Below are positions 1 to 5,703 of a stretch of DNA of 6,316 bases, piece by piece (within the stretch, counting starts at the first letter, position 1; each line of letters opens with the position of its first letter). The DNA comes from Rhodospirillaceae bacterium (GTDB lineage Bacteria > Pseudomonadota > Alphaproteobacteria > UBA7985), in NCBI GenBank assembly GCA_002700865.1, contig PAFB01000159.1:11072-17387 (forward strand), in the 5' to 3' direction. The position numbers and the translations under genes were made by a program. The notes beneath the pieces were generated by a model. The model worked only from the letters and a program-made list of their open reading frames with translations. It ran no database searches and was not told where the DNA came from.

Positions 1-879
1 GGTGCGGCGCTGGTGCTGGAGAAACAGACCTTTGGCATCGGCACGGTTGCCGTCGCACAGGCGCAACAACCGCTGACCACGTTTTCCGCCGGACAGGCGC
101 GCGGACAGGTGCAGCTTGTCGGACTGGGACCCGGTCGCGACGACTGGCGGCTGGCCGGAACCGATGCGGTTTTGCGCGGTGCTGACCATCTGGTCGGCTA
201 CACCTATTACACGGACCAAGTCGATCCCCTGCCTCACCAGCAGGTTCACACCTTTGATCTGGGCGAAGAAGAGCGCCGCTGTCAGTTTGCGCTGGATTTG
301 GCGGCGCAGGGCCAGTCGGTCGCGCTGATCTGTTCCGGCGACGCCGGGGTCTACGCCATGGGAGCCTTGGTCTACGAGCTCGCCGACCGGGCCGACGACC
401 GGGCAATCAAAGGCGTGGAAATCATCGCCAATCCGGGCATCAGCGCCATGTTCGGCGCTGCCGCTCGGCTGGGCGCGCCTCTGGGTCACGACTTCTGTGC
501 CATATCGCTGTCCAACCTGATGACGCCATGGAGTGTGATAGAACGGCGGTTGCAGGGCGCTTCGGTGGCGGATTTTGTGGTCTGCTTCTACAACCCTGTG
601 AGCCGAAAGCGTGACTGGCAGCTCGCCGCCGCGCGCGACATCCTGCTCGAGAATCGCCCTGCGGTGACGCCGGTGGTGATTTGTCGGCAGATTGGACGGG
701 CGGAAGAAACCTTTACGCACCGCACGCTGGGCGCGCTCGACCCGGCCGAGGTCGATATGTTCTGCATGGTGCTGGTCGGTTCATCGATTACCCGCCGCTA
801 TCAACCCGTCAAGAACGGTCCCATCAGTCTTTATACACCACGCGGCTACCTGAGCCGCGGAGAGGATCACCGCGCATGA
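1..879 (+). CDS. cobJ: Precorrin-3B C17-methyltransferase, C-terminal part of a probable CbiG/CobE-CobJ fusion (5' partial)
   Basis: This enzyme uses S-adenosylmethionine (SAM) to methylate C17 of precorrin-3B with ring contraction, giving precorrin-4 in cytosolic cobalamin synthesis. The frame is open to the left edge, so the true start lies outside; a GTG at 13 is only the first start-like codon. Counting that codon as residue 1, the tetrapyrrole methylase begins at about residue 33 with GLGPG (37-41). GDAGVYAM (109-116), NPGISAM (140-146) and YNPVSRKRDWQL (193-204) follow; all are typical CobJ/CbiH motifs. From residue 33 the domain is 256 residues, about the size of a stand-alone CobJ. 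The preceding residues (LVLEKQTFGIGTVAVA) resemble the C-terminus of the CbiG/CobE family, so I infer a fusion. Stand-alone CobJ from the in-frame GTG at 109 is less likely, as no Shine-Dalgarno (SD) site is visible there. The TGA overlaps the cobM start (ATGA), implying translational coupling. Confidence 0.93.
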   Translation, partial: GAALVLEKQTFGIGTVAVAQAQQPLTTFSAGQARGQVQLVGLGPGRDDWRLAGTDAVLRGADHLVGYTYYTDQVDPLPHQQVHTFDLGEEERRCQFALDLAAQGQSVALICSGDAGVYAMGALVYELADRADDRAIKGVEIIANPGISAMFGAAARLGAPLGHDFCAISLSNLMTPWSVIERRLQGASVADFVVCFYNPVSRKRDWQLAAARDILLENRPAVTPVVICRQIGRAEETFTHRTLGALDPAEVDMFCMVLVGSSITRRYQPVKNGPISLYTPRGYLSRGEDHRA

Positions 880-1670
880 CCACCAACCCCATCGATTTCA
901 TTGGTGCCGGACCCGGTTCACCGGATTTGCTGACCCTGCGCGGCCGCGATTTGATCGCACAGGCGGACGTGGTGCTTTATGCCGGTTCGCTGGTGCCCGA
1001 AGGAGTGCTGATTCACGCAGCCCCGGGCGCGGATATCCGCGACTCTGCGCCGATGGCACTGGATGAAATCATGGACATCATGGTTGAGGCTTTCCGCGCG
1101 GGAAAGCGGGTCGCGCGGGTACATTCGGGCGATCCCTCGCTCTATGGAGCCGTGGCGGAACAGGCGCGGCGTCTGCGGGCCTTGGATATTCCCTATGCCA
1201 TCACGCCCGGGGTATCCGCCTATACCGCAGCGGCGGCGACCCTTGGGGTGGAACTGACGCTGCCGACCGTGTCGCAGTCAATCATCCTGACCCGCGTTGC
1301 CGGGCAGGCGACTGACATGCCGGAGCATGAAACCCTCGAAAACTTCGCTGAAACGCGCTCGACACTGGCTCTGCATCTCAGCATCCGTTACCTGCGCGAT
1401 ATCCAGCGGCGGCTGATCCCTTACTACGGTGAAGATTGCCCCTGCATCGTTGCTTACCGCGTCGGCTGGCCTGACGAGCAGTTTATCCACGGCACGCTCA
1501 CCACCATTCGCGAGCGTGTCCGCGAAGCCAAAATCACCCGCACGGCGATCATCTTTGTGGGACCGGTGTTGGGCGAGGCTGAGTTCCCGGATTCAGCGCT
1601 CTACGACGCCGACTACGAGCACATTCTCCGCCATCGCAAAATGAAGCCCGGCGCGAGCGACGCTGAATAA
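876..1670 (+). CDS. cobM: Precorrin-4 C11-methyltransferase
   Basis: CobM transfers a methyl group from SAM to C11 of precorrin-4, giving precorrin-5, the step right after CobJ in aerobic corrin synthesis. The protein has 264 residues, normal for the family. It shows methylase signature IGAGPGSPDLLTLRG (9-23), SGDPSLYGA (84-92), the TPGVSAYTAAAATLG stretch (110-124) and WPDEQFIHGTL (198-208), all characteristic of CobM/CbiF. The frame is open further upstream to 681, but the ATG at 876 is chosen because the family begins just before the GAGPG motif, because it overlaps the cobJ stop as ATGA, and because GGAGAGG lies 10 nt upstream (859-865). The longer version would only read cobJ in the wrong frame. 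It is probably the last cob gene of this operon, since the next gene is unrelated and 123 bp away. CbiF, the anaerobic counterpart, cannot be separated by motif alone, but pairing with this CobJ favours CobM. Confidence 0.95.
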   Translation: MTTNPIDFIGAGPGSPDLLTLRGRDLIAQADVVLYAGSLVPEGVLIHAAPGADIRDSAPMALDEIMDIMVEAFRAGKRVARVHSGDPSLYGAVAEQARRLRALDIPYAITPGVSAYTAAAATLGVELTLPTVSQSIILTRVAGQATDMPEHETLENFAETRSTLALHLSIRYLRDIQRRLIPYYGEDCPCIVAYRVGWPDEQFIHGTLTTIRERVREAKITRTAIIFVGPVLGEAEFPDSALYDADYEHILRHRKMKPGASDAE

Positions 1671-1683
1671 TCCCAGCCCTCCC

Positions 1684-1712
1684 CTGACCATCGCCGCGCA
1701 CCATGCTATGAA
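1684..1712 (+). promoter_or_regulatory. Possible sigma70-type promoter for the lipoprotein gene
   Basis: CTGACC (1684-1689) and TATGAA (1707-1712) are separated by exactly 17 nt. Each matches four of six positions of the TTGACA/TATAAT consensus. A start near 1719 would give a leader of about 75 nt before the ATG at 1794, containing a short A/T hairpin. The position after cobM and before an unrelated gene fits, but such matches arise by chance. Confidence 0.35.
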
Positions 1713-1742
1713 GGTAGCAGAACAGAAAAACGGGCCGCGCCG

Positions 1743-1760
1743 CGCTTTTTGGAAAAAGTG
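1743..1760 (+). repeat. Short A/T-rich inverted repeat ahead of the lipoprotein gene
   Basis: CTTTTT (1745-1750) and AAAAAG (1753-1758) are perfect inverted arms around GG. A G-U and a C-G pair can extend them to 1743 and 1760. With a 2-nt centre, an RNA hairpin would have to open its innermost pair. No T-run follows, so this is not a good intrinsic terminator for the cob operon. It could shape the leader RNA of the next gene or be incidental. Confidence 0.3.
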
Positions 1761-1793
1761 GCCGGTAAACAGGGGTTGTAGAGGGGTTTTTTC

Positions 1794-2420
1794 ATGCGGG
1801 GGCTAGGGTCAGCGATTGCTGCGCTGCTGGGTGTAGCGCTACTGCTCAGCGGGTGTGCTGCAATCTCCAACCTGCCCGGCACGATCCTGATTTACACCCG
1901 CGAGATGACTGATCTTGAAGGACAGGATACGGTCGTGCGGGGCTATCTCATCGCCGATCCAGACTTGTTTGAGACTGAGAATATTGATGCGTCGGTGAAC
2001 TACGCCGCTGCCAAGCTGGACTATGCAACGCCGACATTTTTACTGGTATTTCAATCGCTTCCCGGCCCGTCGATCTCCCACACCAGCGACCTTTCGCTGG
2101 CGCTGCCGCTGCTGGCGCAGGAGCTGTGCGGAGAGCGGCCTGTGACCAAGGCTGACCGGGAATTGGACTGGGGCACGGGTAATCGCAACATCTATGTGGA
2201 GTGCCAGCCGCTGCCAGCGGGCCAGGATATCGCCAGCGCGGATGTCTCCGCAGCAGCGGCACCGCCGTCCGAGGATCGCGCGCGGGCGGTCCTGACGCCC
2301 GATCCTGACTATATTCTGCGGTATCGGGTGATTTACGACGCCAACGGCGATACCCCCAACGCCAGCGTCTCAATCCTGCCGTCGGGTCAGCGTGTTCTCA
2401 GCGACGGAAATTCTTCATAA
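1794..2420 (+). CDS. Putative lipoprotein of unknown function
   Basis: I do not recognise a family. The 208-residue product starts with a short lipoprotein signal peptide: R2, a hydrophobic stretch to about residue 18, then a lipobox LLSG-C with Cys21 as the expected lipidation site. That leaves a mature protein of about 188 residues, presumably anchored in the inner or outer membrane facing the periplasm. Residue 22 is Ala, not Asp, so there is no classical inner-membrane retention signal. The mature part is acidic and soluble-looking, with two cysteines (112 and 137) that could form a disulfide. An Ala/Pro-rich linker (about 147-160) precedes a C-terminal stretch rich in Asp and Tyr (DPDYILRYRVIYDANGD, 170-186). 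The ATG at 1794 is supported by the signal peptide and by AGAGGGG at 1780-1786, 7 nt upstream. It is probably transcribed on its own and unrelated to cobalamin synthesis. Confidence 0.85.
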   Translation: MRGLGSAIAALLGVALLLSGCAAISNLPGTILIYTREMTDLEGQDTVVRGYLIADPDLFETENIDASVNYAAAKLDYATPTFLLVFQSLPGPSISHTSDLSLALPLLAQELCGERPVTKADRELDWGTGNRNIYVECQPLPAGQDIASADVSAAAAPPSEDRARAVLTPDPDYILRYRVIYDANGDTPNASVSILPSGQRVLSDGNSS

Positions 2421-2432
2421 CCCCAAGGGGTT
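2419..2432 (+). repeat. Inverted repeat AACCCC-AA-GGGGTT at the lipoprotein stop codon
   Basis: Six-base arms AACCCC and GGGGTT flank a two-base AA centre and begin inside the TAA stop codon. As RNA this would be a short GC hairpin with a tight loop. The following bases (AGATAATT) are A/T-rich but contain no U-run, so terminator function is doubtful. A near-complementary copy lies at 2491-2502. Confidence 0.35.
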
Positions 2433-2455
2433 AGATAATTACGCCGAACCTAGAC

Positions 2456-2489
2456 TTACCCACAGGTTTTCACACTGAATTACCCACAG
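2456..2489 (+). promoter_or_regulatory. Two direct TTACCCACAG repeats resembling DnaA boxes
   Basis: TTACCCACAG occurs identically at 2456-2465 and 2480-2489, 24 bp apart start to start. Its first nine bases differ from the DnaA-box consensus TTATCCACA at one position (C for T at position 4). A weaker related element, GTTTTCACA, lies between them at 2466-2474. They sit in the most AT-rich part of the window, just upstream of the putative promoter at 2505-2533. They could be binding sites for DnaA or for another repeat-binding regulator; the sequence does not decide which. Confidence 0.35.
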
Positions 2490-2504
2490 ACTACCCCTTT
2501 GGAC

Positions 2505-2533
2505 GGGACAAACCGTACTGATTACCGCATAAT
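2505..2533 (+). promoter_or_regulatory. Putative sigma70 promoter for the phosphatase gene
   Basis: GGGACA (2505-2510, four of six consensus positions) and CATAAT (2528-2533, five of six) are spaced by 17 nt. The -10 element lies in an AT-rich stretch. Transcription would begin near 2540, giving a leader of about 40 nt before the ATG at 2580. The DnaA-box-like repeats lie 16-50 bp upstream of the -35 element. Confidence 0.45.
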
Positions 2534-2579
2534 ATCACCCAATTAGGCAGAGTGTAAGTGAGCGGTTTCGGGGACCTCA

Positions 2580-3056
2580 ATGCTGAACGTGCTTTTCGTA
2601 TGTACAGGGAACATTTGTCGTTCGCCCATGGCGGAAGGGATGCTGCGTGCGCAAGCTGACCTTTGGGGCATCGGCGATCGGCTGAGGGTCGACTCAGCCG
2701 GAACAACCCGCTGGCACGAAGGCGAAGAACCGACCCGCGAAGCACAGATTGCCGCCGCCAGTCGCGGCTACTATCTCGGCGATTTGCGGTCGCGCCCTGT
2801 GACCAGCGCAGACTTCGATAATTTCGATTGGATCATCTGCATGACCCGGGAGCATCAGAAGGCTCTTCGTGACCGGCGGCGCAGTGCGGATCAGGCACAA
2901 ATTCTCCTCGCCACAGCCTTCTCGCCCTATCTGGGTGCCATTGATATCGAAGACCCCTGGGGTTTGGGCCAAGCAGCCTATGACGGGGCTCTTGACCAAC
3001 TCGAACAGTGCTGCGCTGATATCTTGGTAAGAGTACGAGCCAGCGTCGCCGCTTAG
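2580..3056 (+). CDS. Low-molecular-weight protein tyrosine phosphatase
   Basis: A cytosolic phosphatase that hydrolyses phosphotyrosine through a cysteinyl-phosphate intermediate. The 158-residue product matches the family length. The N-terminal P-loop VCTGNICRS (7-15) gives the CX5R motif with nucleophile Cys8 and Arg14, followed by Ser15. The general acid is Asp125 in DPW (125-127), where many family members have DPY. WHEGEEP (45-51) corresponds to the substrate-pocket segment, and RGYYLGDLRSRPVT (62-75) is also typical. The ATG at 2580 places the P-loop at the usual distance from the N-terminus, with GGGGA (2570-2574) 5 nt upstream. Arsenate reductases of the LMW-PTP fold share the loop, but no ars genes are nearby. 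There is no adjacent tyrosine kinase or polysaccharide operon to suggest a substrate. It may be co-transcribed with the transporter gene 46 bp downstream. Confidence 0.93.
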   Translation: MLNVLFVCTGNICRSPMAEGMLRAQADLWGIGDRLRVDSAGTTRWHEGEEPTREAQIAAASRGYYLGDLRSRPVTSADFDNFDWIICMTREHQKALRDRRRSADQAQILLATAFSPYLGAIDIEDPWGLGQAAYDGALDQLEQCCADILVRVRASVAA

Positions 3057-3072
3057 TCGGGAAAATCCACGA

Positions 3073-3091
3073 TGCGCTCCTCAACAGCGCA
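3073..3091 (+). repeat. Perfect 6-bp inverted repeat between phosphatase and transporter genes
   Basis: TGCGCT (3073-3078) and AGCGCA (3086-3091) form a perfect stem with a 7-nt loop. It ends 11 nt before the transporter ATG and next to its weak GGA ribosome-binding site. With no U-run it is not a typical terminator. It could modulate translation of the downstream gene or stabilise the transcript, or be chance. Confidence 0.35.
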
Positions 3092-3102
3092 AACGGAAAT
3101 CC

Positions 3103-4095
3103 ATGACCAACAGCACGGCAAAAACCAACCTCACCAGTAAACCCAACCGCGGCACTGATGGCCGCATCATTGTCGGCATTATCGCCGCTTTGACTGCCGC
3201 GCTGGTGCTCGCGATCATGGACGCCGTTGCCTACAATTTGCGCCTGACCTATGGGGTGATTGAAACGCAGCTGATCCGTAACGTGGCCGGTGTCATGTTT
3301 CTGGTCGCGCTGGCACTGCTGCGGCGCGAGAGCATTTTTCCGAACTATCAGGGCCGGGGCATTGTGATTGTCCGGGGCATCATGCTCATCCCCATGGGCT
3401 TTCTCATGTTTTCCTCGTTCAAGTTGCTGGATCAGGGTTCGGCCACCGCGCTGGTGTTCACCTACCCCATCGTCCTGACCATCCTTGCGGCGGTGCTGCT
3501 GGGGGAAAAGACCGGTCCATGGCGCTGGGGAGCGGTTCTGATTGGCTTTCTGGGGGTGGTTCTGGTGCAGGTGGCGCTGTGGATGGCCAAAGGTGACGAA
3601 TGGGCCGCCATCGCCGCTCAACCTATCTGGCTGACCGCGCTCTACAGCCTGATGCCAGTGGGCGCGGCGGTCCTGTTTGCGTTTTACATGATTGCCGTGC
3701 GCTATTTGCCGCCGGGCCTGCCTGCGCTGTCGATAACCTACGTCGGTGCCATCGCATCGCTGGCGACCATCATCCCGCTGTGGGTGCTGTTTGGCGAGCG
3801 GGTGCCGCTGGATTGGGGGTCGCATTGGTGGCAGTTCGTCCTGCTGGCCGTATGCTCACTGGCCGCCGCTCAATCGCTGAATATCGCCTATCGCTCGGCC
3901 CCGGCCTCGGTGGCGGGGTCGCTGGAGTACGTCAGCATTCTGTTTGCCACCGGTCTGGCGTGGATGACGCAGGGCCTGATACCGCCGGTCGGTATCTGGT
4001 TCGGGGTGTCACTGATCACCATCGCTGGTCTGGTGACGGCCTGGCGCGAATCCCGGCATCGCCAAAAGCCAACCGCTACGCCCACATCTGAGTAA
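3103..4095 (+). CDS. EamA-family (drug/metabolite transporter superfamily) inner-membrane transporter
   Basis: A 330-residue integral membrane protein with about ten hydrophobic helices: roughly 22-44, 53-73, 86-106, 112-133, 140-161, 177-198, 208-230, 242-262, 268-290 and 294-313. This is the two-fold repeated EamA (DMT) layout. A positively charged N-terminal tail and a polar C-terminal tail are probably cytosolic. LDQGSATALVFTYPIVLTI (109-127) followed by LGEK (133-136) is the typical end of the first repeat; the second shows the matching YRSAPASVAGSLEYVSILFA (263-282). The substrate cannot be read from the sequence; relatives export metabolites, amino acids or S-adenosylmethionine. The ATG at 3103 has only a weak GGA (3095-3097) upstream. 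The gene follows the phosphatase gene by 46 bp, so shared transcription is likely. Its 3' end overlaps thpR on the other strand by 20 bp, with no terminator visible there. Confidence 0.9.
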   Translation: MTNSTAKTNLTSKPNRGTDGRIIVGIIAALTAALVLAIMDAVAYNLRLTYGVIETQLIRNVAGVMFLVALALLRRESIFPNYQGRGIVIVRGIMLIPMGFLMFSSFKLLDQGSATALVFTYPIVLTILAAVLLGEKTGPWRWGAVLIGFLGVVLVQVALWMAKGDEWAAIAAQPIWLTALYSLMPVGAAVLFAFYMIAVRYLPPGLPALSITYVGAIASLATIIPLWVLFGERVPLDWGSHWWQFVLLAVCSLAAAQSLNIAYRSAPASVAGSLEYVSILFATGLAWMTQGLIPPVGIWFGVSLITIAGLVTAWRESRHRQKPTATPTSE

Positions 4096-4624
4096 GCGGG
4101 TAGGACGATTCGACACGATAGGCGCGCCCGGCGCCGCTGGGGTGGCTGGAGATCATGTGAAAGGCTTCAACATCGCCCATGGCCAGCCGCAAGTCGCCGT
4201 TTTCAGCCAACCACGGTTGCGCCGCCTCCAGTCGCACAGCGCGGGAGCGGGCGAGAGTGACATGCGGCTTGAACTTGCGGCCTTCAGGCGGGAAACCAGC
4301 CCGCTGACAGGCACGGTCCACCTGCCGCTTCAGCCCGTCCAATATGGGGTCAGGTCGGCTGACCGCGTGGAGGTTTTGCACCCGCTCCCCAATCCCAAAC
4401 CAGCCCACGCCTTGCAGGGTCAGATCAAAAGCCGGGGCGGTGATGCGGGCGAGTTCAGCGTCGAGATCCTCAGCGTCAGCCGGGGAGACATCGCCCAGAA
4501 AACGCAGCGTCAGGTGCAAGTTGTCCTGCGGCTGCCAATGCACGCCCTCGACGCCTTCCATCAAGTGACAAAGGCGGCGGCTATATCCGCCCTCGAAGGT
4601 CAGTCCTATAAACAGCCGCAGCAT
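4076..4624 (-). CDS. thpR: RNA 2',3'-cyclic phosphodiesterase (2H phosphoesterase, formerly 2'-5' RNA ligase LigT)
   Basis: ThpR hydrolyses RNA 2',3'-cyclic phosphate ends to 2'-phosphates and can join certain tRNA halves in vitro; its physiological role is unclear. The 182-residue product has both HxTx motifs of the 2H superfamily: HLTL at 37-40 (in NLHLTLRFLGDV) and HVTL at 121-124 (in KFKPHVTLAR). It starts with the family's MLRLFIGL strand. Both histidines and both threonines are present, so the enzyme should be active. The ATG at 4624 gives a typical N-terminus; only a weak AGG lies 13 nt upstream. It is the third gene of the aroC - aldo/keto reductase - thpR run, 30 bp after the reductase stop. 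It has no obvious biochemical link to those genes, so grouping may only reflect shared transcription. Its last 20 bp overlap the transporter gene tail-to-tail. Confidence 0.93.
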   Translation of the reverse strand: MLRLFIGLTFEGGYSRRLCHLMEGVEGVHWQPQDNLHLTLRFLGDVSPADAEDLDAELARITAPAFDLTLQGVGWFGIGERVQNLHAVSRPDPILDGLKRQVDRACQRAGFPPEGRKFKPHVTLARSRAVRLEAAQPWLAENGDLRLAMGDVEAFHMISSHPSGAGRAYRVESSYPLTQMWA

Positions 4625-4654
4625 GGGTGATGATCAGCCTCGGACAAGCGGTGT

Positions 4655-5695
4655 TCAGGGACAGGGATAGGTGTGCAGGCGGTGTAGCACGTCGATTTCA
4701 GCCAGCACTTCGTCACTGAGCGTCACGGCTGTCGCCTGCAACGCGACCTCCAGCTGGGGGATCGATGTGCCGCCGACGATGCTGGCCGTCATAAAGGGCT
4801 GCATGTAAACGAAGGCATGGGCCATGATCGACGGGTCGAGACCGTGCTTGTGGGCCAGCGCGACGTACTTTTCCGTCGCCACAACCCCGTTCTCGCCGGT
4901 ATAGCCGGACCGCTTGGGCCAGAGCGCGAGCCGGGAGCCTTCGGGCCGCTGACCGTTCAGGTACTTCCCACTCAAATGACCCGCCGCGAGCGGTGAATAG
5001 GCCAGCAGTGAGACGTCCTCGTTCAAGGAAATCTCCGCATTGCCGCCGTCAAAGACGCGGTTGAGAAGGCTGTAAGGGTTTTGGATTGATGCAATGCGGG
5101 CCTTGCCCGTGCTTTCGCAGCGGCGCACCCAGTCCATGGTGCCCCAAGGGCTGTCGTTCGATACCCCCCAAGCACGAATTTTGCCCTCCTTCACCAGGGC
5201 ATCAAGGGTATCGAGGGTTTCCGCCCGGTCGGCTCCGCGATCAGGGTTGGCCTTGGTCTGACCGTACTTGCGGAAGTGGGTCCAGCCCCGGTCTGGCCAG
5301 TGCAGTTGATACAGGTCGATGTAATCTGTCTGCAGGCGGCGCAAGGAGCCTTCGATGGCCGCGCGGATGTTGCTGCTGTCAAAGATCGACGTGCCGCCCC
5401 GGATCCAAGGCAGCTTCTCATCCGGCCCGGCAACCTTGGTCGCAAGGATGGTGTCAGCGCGCTTGCCAGAACGGGTGAACCATTCACCGATAATTTCTTC
5501 GGTGCGCCCGCACGTGTCTGCGGTCGGTGCGCTAGGGTACATTTCAGCGACATCAAAGAAGTTGACGCCGTTTGCCTGCGCCCAGTCCATTTGCGCGTGG
5601 CCTTCTTCGAGTGTGTTTTGCTGGCCCCAGGTCATGGTGCCCAGACACAGCTCGGACACCATCATATCAGTCCGACCCAAGCGCTTCATTTTCAT
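4655..5695 (-). CDS. tas: Aldo/keto reductase, Tas-like
   Basis: A 346-residue NADPH-dependent oxidoreductase of the aldo/keto reductase superfamily. The catalytic tetrad is visible: Asp48 and Tyr53 in DVAEMY, Lys87 in ATKVAG and His132 in LYQLHWPDR. Cofactor-binding segments are GVSN (177-180), YSPLAAGHLSGKY (233-245) and the C-terminal IVGGTSIPQ (307-315). From memory it matches E. coli Tas in length and along the chain, including LGTM (18-21), DVAEMYP (48-54), QNPYSLLNR (205-213), KYLNG (244-248) and a TYP.P terminus. The frame is open upstream to 5833, but those 46 residues only shadow aroC, so the ATG at 5695 is chosen; it lies 8 bp after the aroC stop. The natural substrate is unknown. 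E. coli Tas was named for suppressing a tyrosine auxotrophy, which makes the aroC neighbour suggestive. Confidence 0.92.
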   Translation of the reverse strand: MKMKRLGRTDMMVSELCLGTMTWGQQNTLEEGHAQMDWAQANGVNFFDVAEMYPSAPTADTCGRTEEIIGEWFTRSGKRADTILATKVAGPDEKLPWIRGGTSIFDSSNIRAAIEGSLRRLQTDYIDLYQLHWPDRGWTHFRKYGQTKANPDRGADRAETLDTLDALVKEGKIRAWGVSNDSPWGTMDWVRRCESTGKARIASIQNPYSLLNRVFDGGNAEISLNEDVSLLAYSPLAAGHLSGKYLNGQRPEGSRLALWPKRSGYTGENGVVATEKYVALAHKHGLDPSIMAHAFVYMQPFMTASIVGGTSIPQLEVALQATAVTLSDEVLAEIDVLHRLHTYPCP

Positions 5696-5703
5696 GGCAG
5701 TTT

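Noticed and set aside
681..875. A longer cobM start upstream of 876
   Set aside because: It reads cobJ out of frame; the ATGA overlap, the ribosome-binding site and the family N-terminus all point to 876.
1730..1750. An A-run, GC-rich segment and T-run as an intrinsic terminator after cobM
   Set aside because: The GC segment GGGCCGCGCCGCGC folds into only about three consecutive pairs, so the stem is too weak despite the flanking A and T runs.
2421..2579. A chromosomal replication origin
   Set aside because: There are only two imperfect DnaA-box-like sites, no long AT-rich unwinding region, and no dnaA, hemE, parAB or similar neighbour.
2833..3825. A 330-codon open frame on the minus strand across the phosphatase and transporter genes
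   Set aside because: It is antisense to two clearly recognised genes, its product is a His/Arg/Gln-rich string with no motif, and high G+C coding DNA often leaves such open antisense frames.
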